Assembly (NCBI GenBank): GCA_020650975.1
Contig: JAIPMN010003085.1
Span: 3,440-48,137, forward strand
Length of the DNA stretch: 44,698 nt
Direction: 5' to 3'
Source of the DNA: Apostichopus californicus
Taxonomy: Eukaryota; Echinodermata; Holothuroidea; Aspidochirotida; Stichopodidae
The position numbers and the translations under genes were made by a program. Shown piece after piece: positions 41,601 to 44,698 of the stretch. The notes beneath the pieces are model-generated. The model searched no databases, had not been told where the DNA came from, and saw only the letters and a program-made list of their open reading frames with translations. Position 1 is the stretch's first letter, and each line of letters opens with the position of its first letter.

Positions 41601-43665
41601 ATCTGATGTCATCTGGGCAAATGCTCTAAAAAAGCTTTACTTAGGCTATTATAAATCTTCTTGTTGATTTATCCGTGAAGACTGATACATTTGAAATGTT
41701 AGCTTAGCCGCCAATGTTTTCTATACTTAGAATTTCATCAAAATGCATCTTTTTTGTAGAAATATTATGTCCCTCTGTGGATAAATGATTGATATTTTAT
41801 GAAGAAAAACAGTCATTTTCAGCTGATGACACCATCCATTCTGCTGTTGCCAGATGGATTTACAAAATAATGAAAATATGAAAGATTCATACCTTTAATG
41901 TGATAGAAACTGCTATATGGAAGTGGTTTTCATTTAAAAGATTTAGAAAATTTTCAGCAACTTTGCTAAGCAATCAATTCAAGCCATCAGAAACCTAGCC
42001 TACACTATTTGGTACAGAACCACTCCCTAAAAGATATGTAAACTTTGTGATCAACAATTGCGGGAAGGCTGCTAAGTCTACAGTACAGAATTACTAGCAG
42101 TCTTAAATTCTATGAATCCTGGTCTTTTATGCATGTTCAATCACCCCCCCCTACATCCATCCCTGCCCCTCCACCATCTTGTATTCTTATTGAGTCTGTT
42201 CCACCCTAGCTCATAGACTTAACTAGTTTTGCATACTGTACGGTAGTTGCTTACCTTTGCCTTCTGTACTCACTGATACACAAACTGAACAAATTGCCAT
42301 AAAATGTATATGGTATAATTTACAAAATATTCAAGTGTGGTTTTACACAATTTGCCCTCAATAAGTTGCTGGTATAGCCTGTACCAACCACTTTAACCTC
42401 AACTTACGAAAGTTAGAATAAGCATGCATTACACAGTATAGCACTATAAACATGGAGATTGCTATCATACCGATGGTGGCTATCATAGGTTATGATCTTT
42501 AAATGAATAATTAATTAGTTTTGCTATTATCATATTTCATATTTATATCTTTGGCGAAGATGGTCTGCAAATGGTATCCAGCAATGTCATAATTTATTAA
42601 TAAGGATTTTTTTTATATCAGTGTTGTATAAAACATGGGTTGTTGTAAAATGTTGCAAATGATTAATCTTGCAGTTATATACACACAGTACACATATATA
42701 TGTAAATATGACTTGCATTCAAACTTGAATTGCAGCTGGTTAAACATAATCCACTTTACATTGCAGTTGTGTTGTAGGCCGTAATATATTTCACTGGTAA
42801 TTCACATACTGCCTATGTGCTGAATAATGGCGTTGTTTACAGTACTTTCACTTTTTATTTTCTTTCTTGTTTCTACAGAGTAAAGGAGCCACAGTTTGAT
42901 CCAGGTTAGTTTTTCACATGAAGCACCTGCTTTCCTTTTCGTTTAGTTTTGTAGTACTATTGCTGTTTGTCACATGTTTTGTACAGTAACCGAATGCTTT
43001 GAGATCATTTATACAGTAGGACACTGAAGAGAACAGGAAACCACAGATATTGTTGTGTGTAGTGTGTATATTCGTTCAAGTGTATTATCTATCTGGAATC
43101 ATGACAACTTACAATAGTGGTAAGTAAGTATACAGTATAATCAGGGAGTTGCCATAACAACTCCCTGGTATAATACACCAAGGCTTGGCTTTAATTTGGT
43201 TTCTAGCATTGATACTGTATGTAAACTGCATAGGGAACAACTAGATAAACATCTAGAGCTGCAAGCCTGGTTAGAAATATGTATGTGATCTGTATGTTTG
43301 CTGCTGCCTTTGATGTGTGCCATTAATGGTTTGATTTTTGTGGAATAGGTCATAACCACTGTAGGTTTAAGAAATTCTATCAGAAATTGTTGTCTTTGGG
43401 GCAGAAATCCAATGTGGGTGACCCGTCCTACCATCCCACCACAAGTTAGAGGGCTTGACATTTTGATCCTAGCAGAACCCTATTTACGGCCAAAAACGTC
43501 AGACACAGGCTTCTTTGAGTAGATAAGCAGTTTGTTAACAGTCCTGTCTCCCTTTGATTGTTCACTCTTCTCCGTGTCTTTGTTCATGTATAATTGTTTT
43601 GTGTCTGTTCATAAATGATGTTATTTTCAACGATCATACAGCGTCACACTGCAAGTACAACTCTG
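5670..43665 (+). CDS. EML: EMAP/EML family microtubule-associated protein gene, 5' part (spliced, partial at 3' end)
   Basis: Overall gene model, exons listed separately. Seen: a chain of GT-AG exons whose phases agree throughout (first exons phase 1; 18515-18694, 26578-26625 and 28485-28568 phase 1/1; 28965-29151 phase 1/2; 30620-30751 and 32436-32510 phase 2/2; 42879-42904 phase 2/1; 43642-43665 phase 1/1). The product starts with a variable acidic or Ser-rich head, then a coiled coil with the RVSVLEKRVQDQED pattern, then a long Ser/Pro/Arg/Lys linker, then VKEPQFDP. Known: EML1-4 have an N-terminal trimerisation coiled coil, a basic linker, the HELP motif and a tandem WD40 (TAPE) domain, and bind microtubules in the cytoplasm and spindle. 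HELP and TAPE must lie right of the window. Which vertebrate EML is closest cannot be settled from this part. Confidence 0.85.
5695..7942. other. intron after first exon A, first part
   Basis: G-runs at about 6356-6367 and 6402-6411, each followed by a related phrase (ttaaggttatct), suggest a small local duplication. Otherwise no recognised feature. Confidence 0.4.
7943..8126 (+). repeat. 92-bp tandem duplication
   Basis: Two near-identical copies starting ttcaatagtgagtgtgtttg, period 92, with few substitutions. The open frames at 7990-8256 (-) and 8021-8251 (+) lie over it and look incidental. Confidence 0.85.
8127..9172. other. intronic sequence without recognised gene
   Basis: A good acceptor (tattttacttcttcag) is followed seven bases later by a donor (acag|gtaagt) near 9034. 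A 7-nt exon would break the phase, so it is not called. Confidence 0.35.
9173..9410 (+). pseudogene. non-LTR retrotransposon (LINE) reverse transcriptase C-terminus, decayed
   Basis: The translation from about 9218 reads TRGHCLKLQKSHSRINIRHN, then after a one-base frameshift near 9300 RVVNEWNGLPEKVVLASSVN and GFKNALDKHFKHC, ending at TGA 9408-9410. This is the conserved C-terminal tail of CR1/jockey-type ORF2 proteins (TRGH..KL, then VVNEWN.LP..VV.A.SVN.FK..LD). The 5' part is missing, as usual for 5'-truncated LINE insertions. It lies in the first EML intron on the same strand. Confidence 0.85.
9411..9510 (+). mobile_element. 3' UTR and repeat tail of the LINE fragment
   Basis: A pyrimidine stretch, then aagggtccttgatggggact and finally ctactaaactaactaaacta, a short tandem tail like those that end CR1-type LINEs. 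Confidence 0.6.
9511..11795. other. intronic sequence without recognised gene
   Basis: Contains C-runs near 10423-10432 and 11180-11192 and a short cttcat microsatellite near 10840. Nothing else recognised. Confidence 0.4.
11796..12001 (+). repeat. 103-bp tandem duplication
   Basis: Two almost identical copies of a unit starting aatgcaactcatgggcagat and ending gatctgtaggtcctc. High identity implies a recent event. Confidence 0.9.
12002..13293. other. intronic sequence without recognised gene
   Basis: A C-run at about 12144-12157. A pyrimidine-rich block at 13055-13200 runs into the ribozyme-like motif and may belong to the same retroelement 3' end. Short open frames show no recognisable protein. 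Confidence 0.4.
13294..13332 (+). ncRNA. hammerhead-ribozyme-like motif, probably from a Penelope-type retroelement
   Basis: Core parts in order: gcct (stem I, 13294-13297), CTGAAGA (298-304, the CUGANGA core), one extra A, GATCC-tgcta-GGATC (stem II, five perfect pairs), GAAAC (321-325), GTC (326-328, cleavage triplet) and aggc (stem I, 329-332). Stem I extends past one mismatch by two A-T pairs. Stem III would be only AC/GT, as in the minimal hammerheads known from Penelope-like elements and retrozymes. The extra A between the core and stem II departs from the textbook form, so activity is uncertain. Confidence 0.5.
13333..14379. other. intronic sequence with short local repeats
   Basis: Contains a short duplication (aacgaccccctctaaggtca and a near copy, about 13554-13627) and a cluster of the word ggacgagttt at 14113, 14161 and 14222. 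No gene recognised. Confidence 0.4.
14380..14721. mobile_element. TTAA-bounded MITE, copy 2 (342 bp)
   Basis: Same family and orientation as 2222-2579, with the same internal blocks (for example ccggtaatctgacctag and gggatggacat) and ends, apart from one mismatch in the left inverted repeat (agggattg for aggcattg) and small deletions. Two diverged copies within 12 kb show it is a family. Confidence 0.8.
14722..16684. other. intron and presumed proximal promoter / 5' UTR of first exon B
   Basis: No other gene recognised. A C-run lies at about 16621-16627. The minus-strand open frame 16525-16728 overlaps the coding exon and is its shadow. Confidence 0.4.
16685..16856 (+). CDS. EML: EML alternative first coding exon B (57 codons)
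   Basis: An ATG at 16685 follows an in-frame TGA (16679-16681) closely and has G at -3 and +4. The frame stays open for 57 codons, from MEANPRLSYLPS to SSNNSGFYSGGL, and ends in phase 1 at a strong donor (ctag|gtaagt). Joined to 18515 it reads GFYSGGL-DDLILKNF, which resembles the start of vertebrate EML4 (GFAGSLDDS), so this is probably the conserved EML start. A second in-frame ATG at 16814 (MASSNNSG) could also be used. A phase-compatible acceptor at 16750-16751 (aaacag|at) means the 3' part could also be an internal exon (16752-16856, 105 nt, phase 1/1). The final 43 bases recur twice downstream. Confidence 0.72.
16950..16992 (+). CDS. EML: second copy of the EML start exon (short form)
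   Basis: This near-identical copy of the last 43 bases of first exon B reads MASSNNSGFYSGGL plus one base. The strong donor (ctag|gtaagt) is kept, and so is the phase needed to join 18515. The upstream extension of exon B is missing: an in-frame TGA lies at 16929-16931. The differences from copy 1 are silent (AAT/AAC, AGC/AGT, GGT/GGG). It could be a functional short first exon or an untranscribed duplicate. No acceptor is evident directly upstream, so internal use is unlikely. Confidence 0.4.
17249..17291 (+). CDS. EML: third copy of the EML start exon (short form)
   Basis: This third copy reads MTSSNNSGFYSGGL plus one base. One residue (Ala2 to Thr) differs from the other copies, and the donor and phase are intact. 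It sits in a 299-base unit duplicated from the one carrying copy 2. Retention of frame, donor and nearly all residues could reflect selection or just a recent duplication. Confidence 0.35.
17540..18514. other. intron between start exons and coiled-coil exon
   Basis: AT-rich, nothing recognised apart from the acceptor at the right end. Confidence 0.5.
18515..18694 (+). CDS. EML: EML coiled-coil (trimerisation domain) exon
   Basis: 180 nt, phase 1 in and out, acceptor ttcttttag, donor aaag|gtaaac. It begins DDLILKNFDDKDYN and continues with a heptad-patterned helix in which RVSVLEKRVQDQEDYIVCLK corresponds to the family pattern R(V/L)SALE.RVQ.QEDEI..LK seen in EML1-4. It then runs on through ALADV-like STMADAHRKIAELERMV. 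Known: this coiled coil trimerises EML1-4 and is needed for microtubule binding. The open frame upstream of the acceptor (from an ATG at 18445) is intronic read-through. This exon is the strongest evidence for the gene's identity. Confidence 0.9.
19021..19319 (+). repeat. about 142-157-bp tandem duplication
   Basis: Two copies from gacccatataag to gatggccttgtggtacta. The second has a small insertion (agagaaggtacattaat region). Confidence 0.85.
19320..22254. other. intronic sequence without recognised gene
   Basis: Includes a gagtac-rich patch around 20615-20695 with a palindrome cgagtaccagtactcg, and C-runs at 21060-21104. Short open frames are unconvincing. Confidence 0.4.
22255..23245 (+). 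repeat. degenerate minisatellite, about 22-bp unit, about 1 kb
   Basis: Some forty degenerate units built on gggacttcagtgggtaaatt and variants. In the left half a higher-order unit of about 66 bases appears (with gtgagtaaatttgactattctgg); in the right half, variants with ggactatagtgggtaaattc dominate. Confidence 0.9.
23684..24052 (+). repeat. minisatellite, about 120-bp higher-order unit
   Basis: Three copies of a unit carrying ggaatggatgcttttagtac and ggaggaagggggatgctttt, itself made of related 35-45-bp subunits ending in gatgcttttagca. Confidence 0.9.
24053..26577. other. intronic sequence without firm gene
   Basis: Holds a possible 15-nt microexon (24272-24286, see findings) and a 13-bp perfect hairpin at 25419-25451. 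Open frames at 25172-25381 and 26211-26408 have no recognisable product. Confidence 0.4.
25419..25451. repeat. 13-bp perfect inverted repeat, 7-base loop
   Basis: ctttaatgttgca and tgcaacattaaag face each other around gtgctat. Too short for a microRNA precursor; no flanking pairing extends it. Confidence 0.75.
26578..26625 (+). CDS. EML: EML linker exon, 48 nt, phase 1/1
   Basis: The acceptor is ctttactatag and the donor ccag|gtaaga. In the phase left by the coiled-coil exon it reads GSTQHHGPFRATREVP, a short polar segment without recognised motif. Length divisible by three with phase 1 at both ends means it can be skipped without a frameshift, so it may be a cassette exon in the variable linker. 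Confidence 0.75.
26626..27456. other. intronic sequence without recognised gene
   Basis: A C-run at about 27104-27113; otherwise AT-rich and unremarkable. Confidence 0.4.
27457..27908. mobile_element. non-autonomous hAT-type element with perfect 8-bp target duplication
   Basis: The element (27465-27900, 436 bp) has perfect 16-bp terminal inverted repeats, caagggttgaaataag and cttatttcaacccttg. The flanking 8 bases are identical on both sides, ggtggtgt at 27457-27464 and 27901-27908, the target-site size of hAT transposases. Inside, a 15-bp inverted repeat (accaggagccacttt / aaagtggctcctggt) follows the left end, and the right part is GC-rich with repeated gcgggcgc and tagcgcc words. The 123-aa open frame at 27641-28012 crosses the right boundary and is not a transposase. 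Confidence 0.9.
27909..28484. other. intronic sequence
   Basis: An acceptor-like ttgttgtttcag near 28291 opens a short frame (EDKNFDSIN) but no GT donor follows before its stop. Nothing else recognised. Confidence 0.35.
28485..28568 (+). CDS. EML: predicted EML linker exon, 84 nt, phase 1/1
   Basis: The acceptor is gatttctaagtag and the donor gaag|gtaaat. In the carried phase the exon is fully open for 28 codons (GESTITGGDYTTCIGELFSN, then SAIDFNSE) and ends in phase 1. The composition is acidic and polar, unlike the basic exons that follow. No homologue is recognised. The pyrimidine tract is short, so it may be alternatively spliced or a chance fit; phase agreement and openness favour a real exon. 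Confidence 0.55.
28569..28964. other. short intron
   Basis: 396-base intron between predicted linker exons. Contains C-rich patches near 28676-28700. Confidence 0.5.
28965..29151 (+). CDS. EML: EML Ser/Pro/basic linker exon, 187 nt, phase 1/2
   Basis: The acceptor is gaccttccctacag. It reads GFFSTPLPSKPPVPSDSTRS, continues with RQKNSPTTPETKRRTSSFNNSP and ends near STEHEIFSIG. The donor is atcgg|gtaggag, just before an in-frame TAG at 29153-29155. The phase-2 end matches the phase-2 acceptor at 30620. The TP, SP and KRRTSS motifs look like sites for proline-directed and basophilic kinases, as in EML linkers, whose phosphorylation lowers microtubule binding in mitosis (known for EML proteins; inferred here). 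Confidence 0.82.
29152..30619. other. intron; possible internal promoter area at its right end
   Basis: No coding exon found. The frames 29874-30215 and 30277-30498 lack splice agreement or recognisable sequence. The right end could host a promoter for a start at 30633, but no motif shows it. Confidence 0.4.
30620..30751 (+). CDS. EML: EML basic repeat exon (PNSARP), 132 nt, phase 2/2
   Basis: The acceptor is attgtgcag. With the two carried bases it reads GELDTMSSRPTSARSPRQ, then RPNSARPNSARPKTSPRTKS and AGAKTK, ending in phase 2 at aagag|gtaatg. It is strongly basic and Ser/Pro-rich with a small direct repeat (PNSARP twice). Such segments bind the acidic tubulin surface. The ATG at 30633 could start a shorter isoform beginning MSSRPTSARS if a promoter lies in 30240-30619; no clear promoter is visible. 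The pyrimidine tract is weak, but phase agrees on both sides. Confidence 0.75.
30752..32435. other. intron
   Basis: Acceptor-like ctctttgtttgcag near 32042-32056 opens only SAPPPMS before a stop. Nothing else recognised. Confidence 0.45.
32436..32510 (+). CDS. EML: EML linker exon, 75 nt, phase 2/2
   Basis: The acceptor is ttctttctaatcag and the donor ttag|gtaagt, both strong. In phase it reads SKTPRKSSSLTNLSGQTV, then DRKVPAF, ending with AG for the next exon. It is basic and Ser-rich and continues the linker. It can be skipped in frame. Confidence 0.85.
32511..34262. other. intron, first part
   Basis: A C-run near 33806-33816. A charged open segment (SPKEIEQGRKRQE) after atatatagcag near 33650-33700 lacks a phase-matching donor. 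No other gene recognised. Confidence 0.4.
34263..34454 (+). repeat. 38-bp tandem repeat, 5 copies
   Basis: cagcattctgtaacctaggg starts at 34263, 34301, 34339, 34377 and 34415 (last copy diverged). Units alternate cttaatattctc / ctaaatattctc, indicating duplication of a dimer. No spacers, so not a CRISPR. Confidence 0.95.
34774..34834. repeat. (TA)n microsatellite followed by T-runs
   Basis: About 12 TA steps then catacatttttttttttt. Confidence 0.9.
34835..36778. other. intron, middle part
   Basis: G-run near 35558-35571. The frame after ctctttgtctgcag (about 36260) ends in a stop without a usable donor. The frames 35496-35747 and 35748-35945 look incidental. Confidence 0.4.
36779..37560 (+). 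repeat. (CA)n followed by a 60-bp minisatellite with higher-order structure
   Basis: Units of about 60 bases, ctacacacacactctc then gttcacttttatagtaagtc and catactgttgtatgctata. Alternating variants (atgatcactttgatag / gtgttcacttttatag) form a roughly 130-base dimer, with an extra 10 bases (gtatcattgt) in some units. Since 60 is divisible by three, long repetitive open frames arise on both strands (for example 36857-37342); these are artefacts. Confidence 0.95.
37561..42878. other. intron, last part
   Basis: No gene recognised in 5.3 kb. Contains a T-run near 38078-38092, a loose cctactcyrcacc-rich repeat at 39630-39840, a gatatgtggacagc motif repeated at about 40230-40320, C-rich tracts at 40970-41005 and 42144-42175, and a decayed gaagactgatac...gaaatgttagc phrase near 41675-41703 that recalls retroelement 3' ends. 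Confidence 0.4.
39630..39840 (+). repeat. imperfect C/T-rich tandem repeat
   Basis: Repeated phrases such as cctactccacacc, actagacaatgcccc and atacacragtatct recur irregularly. The 110-aa open frame at 39556-39888 is low-complexity and follows from this repeat. Confidence 0.6.
42879..42904 (+). CDS. EML: EML pre-HELP exon, 26 nt, phase 2/1
   Basis: A textbook pyrimidine tract (ctttttattttctttcttgtttctacag) precedes it. It reads (R)VKEPQFDP and ends ccag|gttagt. Human EML1 has KEPAFSAEEGYVKMFLRGRP at the start of the HELP region, so KEPQFDP is the equivalent segment. The next codon starts with G, compatible with E, D, G or A. The preceding intron is about 10.4 kb. Confidence 0.82.
42905..43641. 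other. intron between pre-HELP exon and microexon
   Basis: Contains the candidate first exon C, a 10-bp perfect hairpin at 43142-43167 (cagggagttg / caactccctg) and a minus-strand open frame 43141-43461 of 106 aa that matches no family I recognise. The phrase gatcctagcagaacc then aaaacgtcagac (43464-43503) resembles a decayed relative of the sequence around 13306-13332. Confidence 0.4.
43101..43119 (+). CDS. EML: possible EML alternative first exon C (MTTYNS)
   Basis: ATG ACA ACT TAC AAT AGT G ends at a strong donor (agtg|gtaagtaag) in phase 1, the phase of the neighbouring exons. Its end (TYNS) mimics the end of the microexon at 43642 (KYNS). The frame upstream is open back to a TAG at 43017. 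It would give a short EML starting directly before HELP, comparable to human EML2 (MSSFGAGKTKEV). Alternatively an internal exon using the acceptor at 43061-43062. Evidence is the donor, ATG and phase only. Confidence 0.3.
43642..43665 (+). CDS. EML: EML 24-nt microexon before HELP, phase 1/1
   Basis: The acceptor is caacgatcatacag and the strong donor tctg|gtaagt. In phase it adds ASHCKYNS between QFDP and the HELP exon outside the window. Exactly 24 nt with phase 1 at both ends, so inclusion or skipping keeps the frame. The pyrimidine tract is weak, as in regulated microexons. Confidence 0.6.
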
Positions 43666-44698
43666 GTAAGTGTACCCACCTGTACAGGAGGGAGTGATAG
43701 ATGGATGGCGTAGTTTATACAAGCATTTCTCTGGCATTGCTTGCACTTTCATGGATCTTCATCACTATGGCTTTGCTATCGTCATTAACAGTTTTATATT
43801 AACACGACGATCCTTCTTTGTATCATGTTGTAGGTTCAGTTCATTTATTTGAGGGTTACACTCGTTTATTTTTGACTGATTCATGAAACGGTTTTCTCAT
43901 TTTCAGTTTGAATTGAATAGAAAGAACAGAAAATAGGTTGACTCTCCCATATAAAACAAGATGCCCCACTTATATGTAATTAGATATCCTAACTGGACTT
44001 TGGAACATTTCCTTTAAATGCCTCTACTGTCTCACTCACCTCTGTACCATCGCATGGAATCATTCCAGTTTCAGATTTGGCCTCTAGTTTCGCTAGTCTG
44101 TGTCATTTTGTATGTCGTAATTTGTACAGAAAATCATAAGGTGGAAGTAAAGAAGTACACTGTTGTGTTTGTGTAGTTCCTAGGCCATGTTTGGCCACCA
44201 TTTTGCTTTGGGATACCAGGTCAATATTTCCATTGGTTCCCTTCGCTCTCCAAAGTCAGTGTGGAAAAGCCCCAATATCTGTTTGGAGGTCAATATGCAA
44301 TTCATTAAAATCTGTTTGGAATTTTGGAACAGTCTTCTGCTTAATGGCCATGAAATTTAATAACACTTAAAAAAGGTTTGTTAGTACCATGGAGCTATTT
44401 ATAGCTCCATGTTAGTACCAACAGGTAGGGTACCTGTACTGATGGTTGTGTTATTTGTAGGCTGCATGAAGAAAGCACCATGAGTGTGTTGATTGCATCA
44501 TACAACATTGGTGATTGTTCGTTGCATATATTAGTTATAGAAATCATTTAATTTTGCTGATAATAAAATGTTAATACTTAAAACAACAACAACAAATTTG
44601 TCAAATTTGTTATTCAATTTGATCGATGAGCATCTCATGTTCTAGTCGGTAATTTCTTAGGAGAAAAACAGTTAAAGGGAATTGTTACCTGCACTGAC
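43666..44698. other. intron, continues beyond the window
   Basis: No further exon found. Inverted repeat catggagctat / atagctccatg at about 44388-44411 is flanked by direct repeats gttagtacca (44380-44389, 44411-44420). Confidence 0.45.

Noticed and set aside
41673..41703. Second hammerhead-like phrase (gaagactgatac...gaaatgttagc)
   Set aside because: The core lacks the CUGANGA order and stem II does not pair; at best a decayed retroelement end.
43141..43461. 106-aa minus-strand open frame
   Set aside because: No recognisable family, no splice or start evidence, and it begins next to a palindrome; kept as intronic sequence.

Overview
This window is animal nuclear DNA: AT-rich, intron-dominated, with long introns, GT-AG splice sites, tandem repeats, SINE/LINE remnants and small DNA transposons, and no bacterial gene organisation. 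The one gene I can recognise lies on the + strand and spans most of the window. It is the 5' part of an echinoderm-microtubule-associated-protein-like (EMAP/EML) gene. The identification rests on an exon at 18515-18694 encoding the family's N-terminal trimerisation coiled coil, on downstream exons for a Ser/Pro/Arg/Lys-rich linker, and on a short exon (VKEPQFDP) that matches the segment just before the HELP motif in EML proteins. HELP and the WD40/TAPE propellers lie beyond the right edge. The organism is probably a marine deuterostome, perhaps an echinoderm; this is inference from overall impression, not from a marker.

Layout: 1-5.5 kb is noncoding flank with a possible hAT end, a tRNA-derived SINE and a TTAA-bounded MITE. 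A first coding exon (MEENSKEQ) ends at 5694. The first intron carries a LINE 3' fragment, local duplications, a hammerhead-ribozyme-like motif (13294-13332) and a second copy of the TTAA MITE. A second, longer first coding exon lies at 16685-16856. Its 3' part, with the donor, is repeated twice more (about 16950 and 17249). Both first exons end in phase 1 and join the coiled-coil exon in frame. Phase-1/1 exons follow at 26578-26625 and 28485-28568, then a phase-1/2 exon at 28965-29151, phase-2/2 exons at 30620-30751 and 32436-32510, a 26-nt exon at 42879-42904 and a 24-nt microexon at 43642-43665. All phases agree along the chain. A third possible start (MTTYNSG) lies at 43101.

Between exons are minisatellites (22.2-23.2, 23.7-24.05, 34.26-34.45 and 36.8-37.56 kb) and a very clean non-autonomous hAT element (27465-27900) with a perfect 8-bp target duplication. 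Most short open frames elsewhere look like chance or repeat-derived frames.

How it works together: EML proteins trimerise through the N-terminal coiled coil, bind microtubules through the basic linker together with the trimer, and bind tubulin through the propellers. The alternative starts and frame-preserving cassette exons here would vary the N-terminus and linker while leaving the propellers constant. I see no sign of a wholly new biological system. The most interesting points are the triplicated start exon, the microexons before HELP, and the ribozyme-like motif.
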